Source: Candidatus Rifleibacteriota bacterium (lineage in GTDB: Bacteria > Muiribacteriota > Ozemobacteria > Ozemobacterales > Ozemobacteraceae). Taken from it: a stretch of DNA of 64,000 bases. Within the stretch, counting starts at the first letter, position 1. The number at the start of each line of letters is the position of its first letter. Shown one piece after another: positions 23,943 through 33,459 of this stretch. The stretch is taken from NCBI GenBank assembly GCA_012517355.1, contig JAAYVD010000071.1:1-64000 (forward strand), given 5' to 3'. The notes under the pieces were generated by a model. The model was given only the letters and a program-made list of their open reading frames with translations. It was not told the origin of the DNA and ran no database searches. A program made the position numbers and the translations under genes.

Positions 23943-25124
23943 TTGGATCCCTTGCGCATCTGCACGGTCGTTGGAGCCAGGCCTCAGTTCATCAAAGCGG
24001 CAGTCGTCAGCCGTGCCATCAAGTCCCACAACCAGACCGGCTCGGGCCAAGCCATCATGGAAAAGGTGATCCATACGGGCCAGCACTACGACGAGAACAT
24101 GTCCGGGGTTTTCTTCGAGGAACTGGACATTCCTCGCCCCCACCACAACCTGGAAATCGGGTCGGGACCACACGGAGAAATGACTGGTCGGATGCTGGAA
24201 GGCCTGGAAAAGGTATACGGCAATCACCGACCGGACCTTGTCCTGGTCTACGGCGACACCAACAGCACCTTGGCGGGCGCTTTGGCCGCCGCGAAGATGC
24301 ATATCCCCGTCGCTCATGTCGAGGCGGGGTTGCGATCCTTCAACCGCCGCATGCCCGAGGAGATCAACCGGATCCTGGTCGACCATCTTTCCCACTGTCT
24401 TTTCTGTCCAACCGCAACCGCCGTGTCCAACCTGCTCCGCGAAGGAATCCCGGCCCCTCGTATCTCCCCTGGCCAAGTCTGGTTGACCGGAGACGTGATG
24501 TTGGATGCAGCAGAGTTTTACGGCCGGAAGGGCTCGCCCGCCCGAGTGCTTGGAACCCTGGGCCTGAAGCCACGGGAGTATCTCCTGGCCACCATCCACC
24601 GGGCCGAGACCACCGATGACCCCCGCTTGCTGAACCAAGTTCTGGAGGCCCTCCACGAGTTGGCCAACCGCGCCCATCCCGTCATTCTGCCGCTTCACCC
24701 ACGCACCCGCCGCTTGTTGGCTGCGGAACCGAACTTGGCCCGGGCATGGTTGGAGCATGACCATCCGCAGCTGCACTTCATCGAACCCCTGGGATACCTG
24801 GAGATGGCAGGGTTGGAAAGGTGTTCCCGCCTGATCCTTACAGATTCCGGGGGAATGCAGAAAGAGGCGTTCTTCCACGGGGTCCCATGCGTGACCCTTC
24901 GAACGGAAACCGAGTGGGTGGAACTGGTTGAGGCCGGATGGAACCTCCTGGCGGGACAGGATCCCCAAACCATCGTCCAGGCGGCCCAACGGTTCCTCGA
25001 ACACCCTCCCGCGGGATCCCCACCGCCCCTTTTTGGGGACGCCAAGGCGGCCCAACGGATTGTCAGACACCTGCTGGCAGCCGTTCTCTACTTGAATCCT
25101 GAGGGCTCCCCCTCCCCCCGTTAG
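23943..25124 (+). CDS. wbpI: UDP-N-acetylglucosamine 2-epimerase family (WbpI/WecB-type)
   Basis: This protein of about 393 residues has the epimerase hallmarks TVVGARPQFIKAAVVSRAI, HTGQHYDENMSGVFFEEL, DLVLVYGDTNSTLAGALAA, HVEAGLRSFNRRMPEEINR and LTDSGGMQKEAFFHGVPCVT. In the WlbA-WbpD context it is expected to turn UDP-GlcNAc3NAcA into UDP-ManNAc3NAcA, as WbpI does; WecB activity cannot be ruled out. There is no ATG at the family start. A TTG at 23943, one base after the wbpD stop, has GAAGG nine bases upstream and is preferred over a distant ATG at 23880. It ends in a short convergent overlap with the next gene. Confidence 0.9.
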   Translation: MDPLRICTVVGARPQFIKAAVVSRAIKSHNQTGSGQAIMEKVIHTGQHYDENMSGVFFEELDIPRPHHNLEIGSGPHGEMTGRMLEGLEKVYGNHRPDLVLVYGDTNSTLAGALAAAKMHIPVAHVEAGLRSFNRRMPEEINRILVDHLSHCLFCPTATAVSNLLREGIPAPRISPGQVWLTGDVMLDAAEFYGRKGSPARVLGTLGLKPREYLLATIHRAETTDDPRLLNQVLEALHELANRAHPVILPLHPRTRRLLAAEPNLARAWLEHDHPQLHFIEPLGYLEMAGLERCSRLILTDSGGMQKEAFFHGVPCVTLRTETEWVELVEAGWNLLAGQDPQTIVQAAQRFLEHPPAGSPPPLFGDAKAAQRIVRHLLAAVLYLNPEGSPSPR

Positions 25125-25996
25125 GAATCAATCCCGGGCAACCGGGTTTGACGGATCTTTTTCAAAGCATCCTCAAAATCTTCCCGCTGCAGCTCAGATG
25201 CAGGCTCGCAACGGGAAACCATGAGGAGGTTCCCTGCCCCAAGGGCGTGAAGAAGGCGGACGGCCAGACCTTTGGCGCGCAACCGCCACAGGAGCATCCC
25301 CATGGCCGACTTTCCCAAGAGGGACGGCCCATGGGTTTTCAGGATTTTCCGCTCTGTTTGGTAGCTGGCGAGAAACTTCCGAAGGTTGAATTGGCCCACC
25401 TCGCGGTAGAAATACAGGGGTTCGGGAAGTTTGGCGAACCGGCTGTTGGAATAGGTCCTCACCCAGAGTTCCCGGTCTTCCGCCCGCGGAAACCCTGGAT
25501 CGTAGAGATGGCGGCGGGACCATTCCCGCCTCGTGACCACGCAGGGGTGGATGATCCCCCCCTGCCGAAAAATGGTTGGCAGATCGGGTTCATCATCTTC
25601 CAACGCGCGTATCCCATGGAGTTCATTCCGCGAACCAATGGAAAAGATCCCGGAACTGACCAGGTCGATGCCCGGATTCCCTTCCAGGAAAGCAACCTGC
25701 TTGGCCAGTCGCTCCGGATGCATGAGATCATCCGCATCCATCCGCGCGATGAAGGAACCCCTGGCCGCCAGGATGATCTGATTCAACCTCGGGACCAAAC
25801 CTCGGTGCAAGCCATCCGTCAAGACCCTGACTCTGGAATCATGGACCCCTCGGACGAGATCGGGGGTCCCATCCGAGGATCCATCATCCACCAACAGGAG
25901 CTCCCAATCCTCGAAGGTCTGGGCAAACACGGACCGAACCGCATCCAGCACCGTGGCCGACACGTTGAGGAGGGGAACTCCCACCGTGACTTTCAT
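25121..25996 (-). CDS. Family 2 glycosyltransferase
   Basis: This GT-A-fold glycosyltransferase has about 291 residues. The N-terminus VTVGVPLLNVSATVLDAVRS, VDDGSSDGT and the metal-binding ARMDADDLMHPERL are clear. The acceptor side has CVVTRREW and EDRELWVR, as in many O-antigen GT2 enzymes. The ATG at 25996 fits the family start; a longer upstream frame has no homology. It converges with the wbpI-type gene, overlapping by a few bases, and is transcribed away from the glycosyltransferase at 26304. Sugar specificity cannot be read from sequence. Confidence 0.88.
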   Translation of the reverse strand: MKVTVGVPLLNVSATVLDAVRSVFAQTFEDWELLLVDDGSSDGTPDLVRGVHDSRVRVLTDGLHRGLVPRLNQIILAARGSFIARMDADDLMHPERLAKQVAFLEGNPGIDLVSSGIFSIGSRNELHGIRALEDDEPDLPTIFRQGGIIHPCVVTRREWSRRHLYDPGFPRAEDRELWVRTYSNSRFAKLPEPLYFYREVGQFNLRKFLASYQTERKILKTHGPSLLGKSAMGMLLWRLRAKGLAVRLLHALGAGNLLMVSRCEPASELQREDFEDALKKIRQTRLPGIDS

Positions 25997-26303
25997 CGAT
26001 TGTCGACCATCCTGGATGAACTCCTGGGCAGACCACTCTCGGAGGCCCCACCCAGCGCCAGAGTGTCCACTGAAAAACCGTCCACTAATGAGGAAATATA
26101 CCATCCAAAGGGAAACCGCACCTGAGAAATTCAACTCTGGAGACTTCGCTCTTTCCCGAGAAGATTTCGATCAGACCATCAGGTTTTCCCCGAGAACAAT
26201 TTGTCGAGTCTCACCCCAATAGCAAGAGGTTGTCGCAACCCCAACCATTTGGTACTCTTCCCTTAGATCACCTAATGGCCATCATGGCGAAGGGAACTGC
26301 CCA
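25997..26303. promoter_or_regulatory. Divergent promoter region between two glycosyltransferase genes
   Basis: This stretch is distinctly richer in A/T than its flanks and holds no gene. A possible plus-strand promoter TTGTCG (26234) with TACTCT 17 bases later precedes the gene at 26304. AAGGGAA lies about 8 bases before that ATG. Confidence 0.45.
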
Positions 26304-27502
26304 ATGAACCCCATTCGGCTATTTCACATCACGACAATACCCATGACGCTTTTTTTTTCGCTGATCAGATTCGTCATCTCAAGGCCCATGGATTTGACAT
26401 CCGGGCCGTGTCTTCCCCCGAACCGGACCTCCAAAGATTTTCCGAGGTGACGGGAATTCCCGTTTTCTCCATTCCCATGTCCCGGCAACCTTCCCCCTTG
26501 ACTGACGTCATCTCTTTGGTCCGCCTGACCCGGCTCCTGCGCCAGGAAACTCCGGATATCGTCCACGCCACGACCCCCAAAGCCGGCCTCCTTGGCACCA
26601 TGGCCGCCAGGGCGGCGGGCATCCCTTCGGTGGTCCTCTCGCTTTTTGGACTTCCCCAGATGACCCGAAGCGGCTGGCAGAAAGCTTTGTTGGACCTGCT
26701 CTCCCGGACCTCCTGCCGGTTGGCGGATCTGGTTTGGTGCGACAGCCCATCCATGCGCAGGCACGTCATTCGGGAGAAACTCTGCCCCCCCCGAAAGGTT
26801 GTGGTGCTGGGGCAGGGGAGCGTCAACGGCATCGATGCCCTGGGCCGCTTCTCCCCGGCTCAATACGGTGAGGGCACCAGGGAACGGATCCGGCATTCCT
26901 ACGGCATCCCCACCGATGCCCTCGTGCTGGGTTTTGTGGGACGGATCGTCTGCGACAAAGGCCTCCGGGAACTGATCCAGGCGTGGCGGGGCCTCCGAGA
27001 ACGGTTCCCGCTGCTGCATCTGCTGCCGGTCGGGATTTTCGAGCCCCAGGATCCGCTCCCCCCAGCGGATGAAGCCCTGCTGCGCTCGGATCCCCGCGTC
27101 CACCTGGCAGGGTGGCGAACCGACATTCCCGAGCATCTCACTGCCATGGACCTCTTCGCCAATCCCTCGTATCGGGAGGGGTTTGGCGTCGCCAATCTCG
27201 AAGCTTCGGCGATGGGCCTGCCCGTCGTTGCCACCACCATCCCTGGTTGCGTCGATTCAGTGCAGAACGGAATAACCGGAACCCTCGTTCCACCCCGCGA
27301 GGCCTTGGCCCTCGAGGAAACCCTGGCCGCCTATCTCCTCGACCCGTCGCTCCGCCGGAAGCATGGCCAGGCAGGCCGCGCCAGGGTCCTGGCCCATTTC
27401 CGCCCCGAAACCCTCTCCCGGGAAGTCGAAGGGATGTACCGCGGCTTGGCAAAACGCAAGGAGTCACCGCCGCCCACTCCGGTCACCCCATGCCAGTCAT
27501 GA
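26304..27502 (+). CDS. Family 4 glycosyltransferase with a frameshift at a T9 run
   Basis: The intact body from 26360 on is a GT4 enzyme: HLKAHGFDIRAVSSPEPDL, DIVHATTPKAGLLGTMAARA, LGFVGRIVCDKGLRELI, and the donor-site motif FANPSYREGFGVANLEASAM. The natural N-terminus (NPIRLFHITTIPMTLFF) starts at the ATG at 26304 but is out of frame. The two parts meet at nine consecutive T residues (26350-26358). One extra T would restore a continuous 399-residue protein. Without it only a start at 26408 inside the gene is possible. This may be a phase-variable tract, transcriptional slippage or a sequencing error. The gene converges on the methyltransferase at 27506. Confidence 0.82.
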
Positions 27503-27505
27503 ACC

Positions 27506-28432
27506 CTACCCCAGGGCGGGTTTCCGGGAAAGAACTCCAAGATGGCTGATCCGGAGGTCGTGCTCGTCGGTGAAGGAAACCCGGGGATCGATGGTTCCGG
27601 GAAGCCCGCGTTCAGTCCGTTCATGGGCGTAGAGGACGGTCGACTGCACCCCCCCCAATGCCGAAAAGAGCCGGAACCACGCGCTGGCACGAAGCCGGTT
27701 CCCCCGGGATGACTCCATTCCTGGGCCATACGCCTGCCCGGCAAGGCCAAGGAAATCAAATGGTCGGCCCTCGATGTCCTGATGGTCCTCGAGGTGGATG
27801 CAATGAAGCATGATCCCACCAGGCTTCAGGCTCGCGGCGAGGTTGCCCAACAGGTTCCCGACTTGGGCCTCCGGAACGTGTTCCAGAACGGAAAAGGAAT
27901 AGATGAAATCGAACTCTCCCGCGGGTTTCTGCCGCGAAAAATCCACCGGACTCTGGTATAAAATGCCCAATGATGTGAGGGCGTCGAAGCCAAACCGGGG
28001 AATGGATGTCAACCCAGCGAACCGCTCCCGTATTCGGGCCGGCTCTGCAAAGGGAGAAAGGATTTCCCGGGGCAGGGAACCGATGGACTCCCGGACCGCA
28101 ATGTCCAATGCCCTCGGCTCCGCCTGGGGTTGGATATCCGCGGCAATCACTTGAGCCGCCCCCAGAAGGTGACATACCAACGCATGGGAAAGAACCCATC
28201 CCGCGCCAACTTCAAGGCAGGTCTTCCCTTCCAGGGAAATCGGGCCGGCCAGATGAAGGACATGGGCAAACTGGGCGGCGCAGATGTCCAGACGCTTGGA
28301 AGTCCTGGCCAGCTCCCGTGCCCTTTGGTACCGAAAGAAGGCCGATTCCCTGATTCGGGAGAGCCAGCCCGATGGAATCACCGTCTGAAACATCCGCCAC
28401 AGACTCCCCAATTGCTTGGTGATCACAACCAT
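27506..28432 (-). CDS. SAM-dependent methyltransferase
   Basis: This 308-residue class I methyltransferase has motif I in CLEVGAGWVLSHALVCHLLG, motif II near VIAADIQPQ, and FDFIYSFSVLEHVPEAQVGN with LKPGGIMLHCIHLEDH as later motifs. The N-terminus is amphipathic and may touch the membrane. It is the last gene of the long minus-strand operon that starts near 36.5 kb. AAGGGG precedes the ATG by about 8 bases. It probably methylates a sugar of the surface glycan or a lipid-linked intermediate; no closer function can be given. Confidence 0.8.
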   Translation of the reverse strand: MVVITKQLGSLWRMFQTVIPSGWLSRIRESAFFRYQRARELARTSKRLDICAAQFAHVLHLAGPISLEGKTCLEVGAGWVLSHALVCHLLGAAQVIAADIQPQAEPRALDIAVRESIGSLPREILSPFAEPARIRERFAGLTSIPRFGFDALTSLGILYQSPVDFSRQKPAGEFDFIYSFSVLEHVPEAQVGNLLGNLAASLKPGGIMLHCIHLEDHQDIEGRPFDFLGLAGQAYGPGMESSRGNRLRASAWFRLFSALGGVQSTVLYAHERTERGLPGTIDPRVSFTDEHDLRISHLGVLSRKPALG

Positions 28433-28574
28433 TCATTCCCCTTTTGAACAAGAACCGGTGGGAAGGTCGTTTTCCCGTTTTCCAGAACGGAGCAAGCCGC
28501 AGGTCGGCTTCTCCGGCCGGCCCGCCCCCATCGCCTGCCCCAGGAATCTTCCACGCAACGCTTCCGCCTGCCCA

Positions 28575-29651
28575 TCAGAAAAACACCCCCACCTTGGCAG
28601 CGAAATCCAGGTGCTGGGCAGCAAACTCGTGCATCCGCTCCGGCAGGCGATCTCGCTCCGACAACCGGGAATACCAGTCGATGATGGCCCCGATCTCGAT
28701 CGGGGAATCGTCGCCGGGAACCCGAAAAACGAAGGGAAAATCATCCGCAAAATCCGGATCGGGCATGGAGGCTAGGAATGGGATCCCTATGGCGCAGTAT
28801 TCGCGGGATTTGAGATAGGAGGCCAACTCGAGACCAAGTCGGTGGCCCCCCAAGGAGGAAACCGCCACATGGGCCTCGCCATATCTTTCCTCCAGCGGTT
28901 TCCCCGTCAGACGCCCAGAGAATTCCACCCATTTCTCCAATCCAAGGTTTTGCACCAGTTGCCTCAAACGTCCCAGTTCCGGGCCCTCCCCGACCATCAC
29001 AAAACGCACACGGCAGCTCGGTTCCTCCCCAGCGATTGGTCGTTGGTAATAGCGCTCCACACCCCGGATTACCCGATCGTAGCCGTGCCAGAAAGACAGG
29101 GACCCCACCCCGAGCAGGCAGAACTCCCGTTGGGGCCAGGCGGGGATGCGCTGGCGGGCCGGGATGGTCCGCACATCGACGCCGTTGGCCACGAGAAAGG
29201 TCTTTCGTCGGATCCCCAAGAGAAACCATGGGTGCTCGAGGCTGTATTCCAGTATCCGGAAGGCCGGCCAACAACACCAGGGAAAGGAAATCAGCCACAG
29301 CAATGCCCGCAGCAGACTTCCCACGAACCAGCGCTCGACCCCAAGCTCCTCCCGGAGCGAATGCAGGACCGGCGTGGGCAGGTCGATGATCACCCGCCTT
29401 CCGCGCAAAGCCTGCCAGACCATAGCCAGGGACATGAGCAGCATGGAGAACCCGGTGGAACGGAAGACGATGGTCGACGCCGAGGATCGCAGAAGGACCA
29501 GGAAAACTCCCAGTTGGCCCCAAAGGCCTGCTTGCGAAACGAAGGTCGCCCGCGCCTTCACCCCCCCACGCACCAGGGCCGCCACAGTCTGGGTCACCTT
29601 GTTGGCAACCCCCGGAAACCGTCCCGGATTGCACAGGGCGATGTATTCCAA
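28575..29651 (-). CDS. Glycosyltransferase family 4-like protein
   Basis: This protein of about 358 residues has a GT-B fold pattern. The N-terminal half is hydrophobic and includes IIDLPTPVLHSLREELG. The C-terminal half has FCLLGVGSLSFWHGYDRVIRG, RFVMVGEGPELGRLRQLV, and EFSGRLTGKPLEERYGEAHV, as in GT4 enzymes. No ATG exists at the expected start. A TTG at 29651 (followed by EYIALCNPGRFPGVANKVTQ) is the best guess, and a TTG or GTG further upstream up to 29819 would overlap the wbpG-type gene. It sits in the operon with the acetamidino-sugar genes. Confidence 0.78.
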   Translation of the reverse strand: MEYIALCNPGRFPGVANKVTQTVAALVRGGVKARATFVSQAGLWGQLGVFLVLLRSSASTIVFRSTGFSMLLMSLAMVWQALRGRRVIIDLPTPVLHSLREELGVERWFVGSLLRALLWLISFPWCCWPAFRILEYSLEHPWFLLGIRRKTFLVANGVDVRTIPARQRIPAWPQREFCLLGVGSLSFWHGYDRVIRGVERYYQRPIAGEEPSCRVRFVMVGEGPELGRLRQLVQNLGLEKWVEFSGRLTGKPLEERYGEAHVAVSSLGGHRLGLELASYLKSREYCAIGIPFLASMPDPDFADDFPFVFRVPGDDSPIEIGAIIDWYSRLSERDRLPERMHEFAAQHLDFAAKVGVFF

Positions 29652-29776
29652 TTCCCCGCCATGGGGGCATCCCCGATGCGCAGGCCCAATACCCGGGGCT
29701 TGCCCCCGATCCCCATCCGGCCAGATCCGTTGACCGATGTTCACCCCACCCAGCCCTCCCTCGACACGGATCGTCC

Positions 29777-30913
29777 TCACCACCCCAGCTTCCGCTTCCA
29801 CCTCGCCAGGAAATCCCACACCTTCCGCTCGGAAGGGTAGAAATCATGCGCCCGTTCAGGACGTTGCAGATAGTCCTCGAAATCGGCCCTTGTCCACCCG
29901 ATCTTTTTGAGGAAGAATTCCGTATCCTCCTGGAGCTCCTTTTCCGATTGGTAGGGGGACCCCTGCAGCATTTCCCAGCCCACCTCCCGGGTCATCTGGC
30001 CGCTCATGATCAGGGTCGAGAAATGGGCTTTCCGCTTGTCGACCCCGAATTTCCTGGGCAGGAGGAAACCCTGGTAGAACCTGGTGAACACCGATTCATA
30101 GTGCTTGTGGGAGTAGGGGCGGAACCCGAGTTCCCGGCTCAGATCCTCCAGGGCCTGGGCTTTCCGATACGGGAAGAAATCCAGGAAACACACCCAGGCG
30201 ATGCGACGGACGTAGGTGTAGTACAAGTAATCCCAGGTTCCGAACAGCGGAAAAGTTTTCAACGGCCGTCCTTCTCCCTTGGCTTTCCAGATCCCAAGGA
30301 TGTTGGCCTTGTCGTTCTTGAACCAATTCCAGTTCCTGGGAATGACCACTCCTTCTGTCGCCTGGTTCATCCCCGAAAGAATGAATTCCACTCCGAATCG
30401 GGAGGCCTGTTGATAATTCACTGCCAGCATGGCGTTGTCATACAGGAGTTCCACGTCGAGGACATCCGCATCCAGGAAAGCCCGCTGCAACCCCCGGTAT
30501 TCCTCCCAGTCGATGACATGGGTGAACAGATCGACCCCCAGGCGCCTCACCAGGTTTTCGATGTTGCTCTGGGCAAGCTCGGAATCCCACCCATTGTCCA
30601 TATGAACCGCCAGCGGGCGAAGACCACATTGCACAGCCTGCCACAGGGCATAGGAACTGTCCACACCCCCGGAAACCCCGACCACGCAATCGTATTTCCT
30701 TCCCCGGCCGCTTTTCCTGACCCGTTCGAGAAAGGCTTCCCGACGTTGCCGGGTCGCAGGATCATCCTCCATCGGAGGGCGCCCGACCCGGGCCTCATAC
30801 TCCCGGCAGTATGAACAAACCCCCGCCTCGTTGAAGGAAATTCCCTGCGCGGTGGTGTCCATCAGACATCGCGAGCAAACCTGCCCTGGCGCTCCTTGTC
30901 GTTCGTTGCTCAT
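29777..30913 (-). CDS. wbpG: WbpG-type N-acetyl sugar amidotransferase
   Basis: This 378-residue PP-loop ATP pyrophosphatase converts an N-acetyl group on a nucleotide sugar into an acetamidino group, using ammonia from the HisH/HisF pair. The ATP-binding loop VVGVSGGVDSSYALW is near residues 78-92. N-terminal CSRCLMDTT and CSYC pairs are typical of the N-acetyl sugar amidotransferase family (WbpG, PseA). Further conserved stretches are LAVHMDNGWDSELAQSNIEN, DVELLYDNAM and GRPLKTFPLFGTWDYLYYTY. It overlaps the hisF2-type gene by four bases, the order known from the Pseudomonas aeruginosa O5 locus. Confidence 0.93.
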   Translation of the reverse strand: MSNERQGAPGQVCSRCLMDTTAQGISFNEAGVCSYCREYEARVGRPPMEDDPATRQRREAFLERVRKSGRGRKYDCVVGVSGGVDSSYALWQAVQCGLRPLAVHMDNGWDSELAQSNIENLVRRLGVDLFTHVIDWEEYRGLQRAFLDADVLDVELLYDNAMLAVNYQQASRFGVEFILSGMNQATEGVVIPRNWNWFKNDKANILGIWKAKGEGRPLKTFPLFGTWDYLYYTYVRRIAWVCFLDFFPYRKAQALEDLSRELGFRPYSHKHYESVFTRFYQGFLLPRKFGVDKRKAHFSTLIMSGQMTREVGWEMLQGSPYQSEKELQEDTEFFLKKIGWTRADFEDYLQRPERAHDFYPSERKVWDFLARWKRKLGW

Positions 30914-31677
30914 TCCCTCTCCTGAAAAAGCGCCTTCAGATCGCCATACTTGGGATAGCTGATCAGTACTGCCCGGTGCGGCATCTGGAAGACGAACAGG
31001 CTTCCCGCCGCTGCAGCCGAGGCTTCCCCTTCGACGACGGCCGCTTTCAGATCCTGGATGGAACGGGCCCCCCCGGAGGCGATGACCGGGATGCCCACGG
31101 ATCCAGCCACAGACCGGGTGAGTTCGAGATCATACCCCGACATGGTCCCATCGCGGTCAACCGCAGTGAGAAGGATCTCCCCCGCCCCATGACTTTCCAC
31201 CTGCTTTGCCCAGGCGACCACCTCCAGAGAGGTGACGATGGTCCCGCCCCGGGCAACCACCTTGGGCGTTCCCCAGAAATTCCGGCGTACGTCGATGGCA
31301 ACGACCACGCTCTGGCTCCCGAACTCCCGGGCCAGTTCCCGCACCAACTCTGGCCGCTCGACCGCAGCGGTGTTGAGGATGACCTTTTCCAGGCCCAGCC
31401 GGAAAAGGGCACGGGCATCCTCCAGGCAGCGCACGCCACCACCATATCCCACCGGCATGAATGCTTCGCTCACCACCTGTTCGAGAAACGTGAACGCAGG
31501 AGGCGTACCGTGCCGTGACGCCAGGATGTCCAGGATCACCAGTTCATCGACATCCTTCTCATTGAAGATCTTGACGATATTGATCGGGTCTCCGAGATAG
31601 GTTGGCTGGTCGAACCGGACCGTCTTGACGAACCCCCCACCCTTGAGCAGGAGGCAGGGAATGATCCGGGGAATCAT
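30910..31677 (-). CDS. hisF2: HisF2-type cyclase-like subunit for sugar amidination
   Basis: This 255-residue TIM-barrel protein of the HisF family begins IPRIIPCLLLKGGGFVKTVR. Phosphate-binding and catalytic segments follow: DELVILDILAS with the Asp that replaces the HisF position, GYGGGVRCLEDARALFRLG, VVAIDVRR, LTAVDRDGTMSGYD and IPVIASGGARSIQDL. As in WbpH/HisF2 it would channel ammonia from its HisH partner to the WbpG amidotransferase and not make histidine. It overlaps both neighbours by four bases (ATGA). Confidence 0.92.
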   Translation of the reverse strand: MIPRIIPCLLLKGGGFVKTVRFDQPTYLGDPINIVKIFNEKDVDELVILDILASRHGTPPAFTFLEQVVSEAFMPVGYGGGVRCLEDARALFRLGLEKVILNTAAVERPELVRELAREFGSQSVVVAIDVRRNFWGTPKVVARGGTIVTSLEVVAWAKQVESHGAGEILLTAVDRDGTMSGYDLELTRSVAGSVGIPVIASGGARSIQDLKAAVVEGEASAAAAGSLFVFQMPHRAVLISYPKYGDLKALFQERE

Positions 31678-32309
31678 GGCCCAGGGATCTCCAGGAAGTT
31701 GGCCAGCAGCCGGAACCCAAAACGATGGCTTTTCTCGGGGTGGAACTGGACCCCAAGGATGTTTCCCTCCCGGATGACCGCCGGGAAATCGATACCATAA
31801 GTCCCTGACGCCACCACCACCTCCGGGTTTGCCACCCGCAGGTGGTAGGAATGGACGAAGTAGAACCGGCTCTCCTCTTCCAGGCCGTTGGCCAGGGAAT
31901 CCACCCGTTTCCAGGTCAGCGTGCTCCATCCCATATGCGGGACTTTCCATTCCCGGGTGCCAGGGGGGAACCGGAACCGGATCGTCTCGGCATCGATCCA
32001 GCCGAGACCTTCCATCGTCCCTTCCTCACTCTTCCGGCCCAGCAACTGCATTCCCAGGCATACCCCCAGGATGGGTTTGCGGTCGACCCGGACCGCCTGG
32101 TGCAGAAAGGGCAGGAACCCCTTCTCGGCAAGGCTCTTCATTCCCGTATCGAACGCCCCCACCCCGGGAAGAATGAGACGCGGGAACCCCACTATCTGCT
32201 CTGGCTGGCTCAGGCGGGCAGGGTCTGCACCAATCCGGCGCAGCATGTTCATCAGGGCGCCAAGGTTGCCCAGGCCGCAATCCACGATGCCAACCACCCG
32301 ATTCCCCAT
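31674..32309 (-). CDS. hisH2: HisH2-type glutamine amidotransferase subunit
   Basis: This 211-residue class I glutamine amidotransferase has the nucleophile Cys in ILGVCLGMQLL, the oxyanion Gly turn LPGVGAFDTGM, and the catalytic His-Glu pair in GVQFHPEKSHRFG. It hydrolyses glutamine and passes ammonia to the HisF2-type subunit. The ATG at 32309 (GNRVVGIVDCGLGN) fits the family; an ATG at 32357 is possible. AAGGGGGG lies just upstream. Co-location with wbpG and hisF2, away from any his operon, marks it as a sugar-amidination component. Confidence 0.92.
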   Translation of the reverse strand: MGNRVVGIVDCGLGNLGALMNMLRRIGADPARLSQPEQIVGFPRLILPGVGAFDTGMKSLAEKGFLPFLHQAVRVDRKPILGVCLGMQLLGRKSEEGTMEGLGWIDAETIRFRFPPGTREWKVPHMGWSTLTWKRVDSLANGLEEESRFYFVHSYHLRVANPEVVVASGTYGIDFPAVIREGNILGVQFHPEKSHRFGFRLLANFLEIPGP

Positions 32310-32442
32310 GTCCCCCCCTTGGGCCCTCAGAATAGCCCATCCTTGGCCAATCCACAACCCAGCCCTCCGCCTCCCTTCGCGTCCTCGGCCAATCCGCCCA
32401 TTCGGGAAAGAGAACCTTTCCCATCCGGGAATTGGTCACCCC

Positions 32443-33459
32443 TCAGCCCGAGGTGGAAACGCAATCCCGGCAGCATGCCTCGGGGAACCTTCCCGCCAGG
32501 AACAACCCCCGCATTCGCTGGAAATAGGCATTGTTCCAAACCTCCTGGTCCAGGAATGACCCGTTCCCGGCGTTGTTGAGGAGCATGCCGGCACACCCGC
32601 CGACCTGTCCGTTCCCGTCGATCCGAAGAGTGGTGAACACCGACTTGCAGAAACGCTTTTTCTCCGTGATCAGGCGTGGCAGTTCGACGCGCACCCGGAA
32701 GCGTGCCCAATCAGTCTCGGAGAAAAACCGGGTTACCGCGGGGTCCGCGGCGAACAGGCAGCGCTCAGCCGCGGAAAAGCCGGGCACCGGCGGGATGGGC
32801 AGAAACTGCTGGATGGCCACCCGGTCCGCTCCAAGCTCATCCGCGAGCGCCACGAAGTGCCCGGCCTCCCGATAGGTCGTCCGGTCGAATACACAGGTCA
32901 AGACCACGTCCATGGGCCGATGGTGAACCCGTTTCCGGGCGATGATCCGTTCGGCGTTTCGCCGGATTCTGGGAAAGAGTGATCCATCCAGTCCCGTGAA
33001 GCGATGAAAGGAATCCTCGTCATACCCGTTGAGGCTTATTTCCAGACGATCCAGGCGGGAGTCCGCCAATCGTTCCATGACGGCCGGGCCCAGGGTGCCG
33101 TTGGTGGAGGTGATCGTGAGGAGGTTCCGGGAGTGGGCATACTCGACCATCCGGAAGAAATCGGGATTCAGGGTCGGCTCCCCGCTTCCGATGATCGACA
33201 CCGCCAAAGCCTCGGGAAACCGCCGCAAAAAAGCACGGAACATGGAAAAGGTGACATCCGGGCAGGGTTGATGCTGGTAGGGATAGGGGCTGACCTTGGG
33301 GGAATGCACATGACAGAACTCGCAACGCAGATTGCACCGGCTGACGGAGCTGACCGAAAGATACAGCGGGCGATAGGGCAGAATCGGCTGCCATCCCGAA
33401 CAGAGATAGCGAAGCAGGTTCCAGGCTTGTCGGAGGGTCAACCAGCGGCGCGGGATCAT
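32443..33459 (-). CDS. Radical SAM protein with SPASM-like C-terminus
   Basis: This 338-residue protein has the iron-sulfur motif CNLRCEFC near residue 46, IIGSGEPTLNPDFFRMV, and TSTNGTLGPAVMERL, as in class A radical SAM enzymes. Additional Cys residues near the C-terminus (GGCAGMLLN and CCRDC) suggest extra iron-sulfur clusters of the SPASM type. Its substrate is unknown; such proteins occur in glycan loci where they modify sugars or amino-acid substituents. Its ATG overlaps the stop of the glycosyltransferase gene as ATGA. A 130-base gap separates it from hisH2. Confidence 0.85.
   Translation of the reverse strand: MIPRRWLTLRQAWNLLRYLCSGWQPILPYRPLYLSVSSVSRCNLRCEFCHVHSPKVSPYPYQHQPCPDVTFSMFRAFLRRFPEALAVSIIGSGEPTLNPDFFRMVEYAHSRNLLTITSTNGTLGPAVMERLADSRLDRLEISLNGYDEDSFHRFTGLDGSLFPRIRRNAERIIARKRVHHRPMDVVLTCVFDRTTYREAGHFVALADELGADRVAIQQFLPIPPVPGFSAAERCLFAADPAVTRFFSETDWARFRVRVELPRLITEKKRFCKSVFTTLRIDGNGQVGGCAGMLLNNAGNGSFLDQEVWNNAYFQRMRGLFLAGRFPEACCRDCVSTSG

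Noticed and set aside
30910-32309. Histidine biosynthesis genes hisH and hisF
   Set aside because: They overlap a WbpG-type amidotransferase and are surrounded by sugar genes with no other his genes, so the sugar-amidination paralogues are the better reading.
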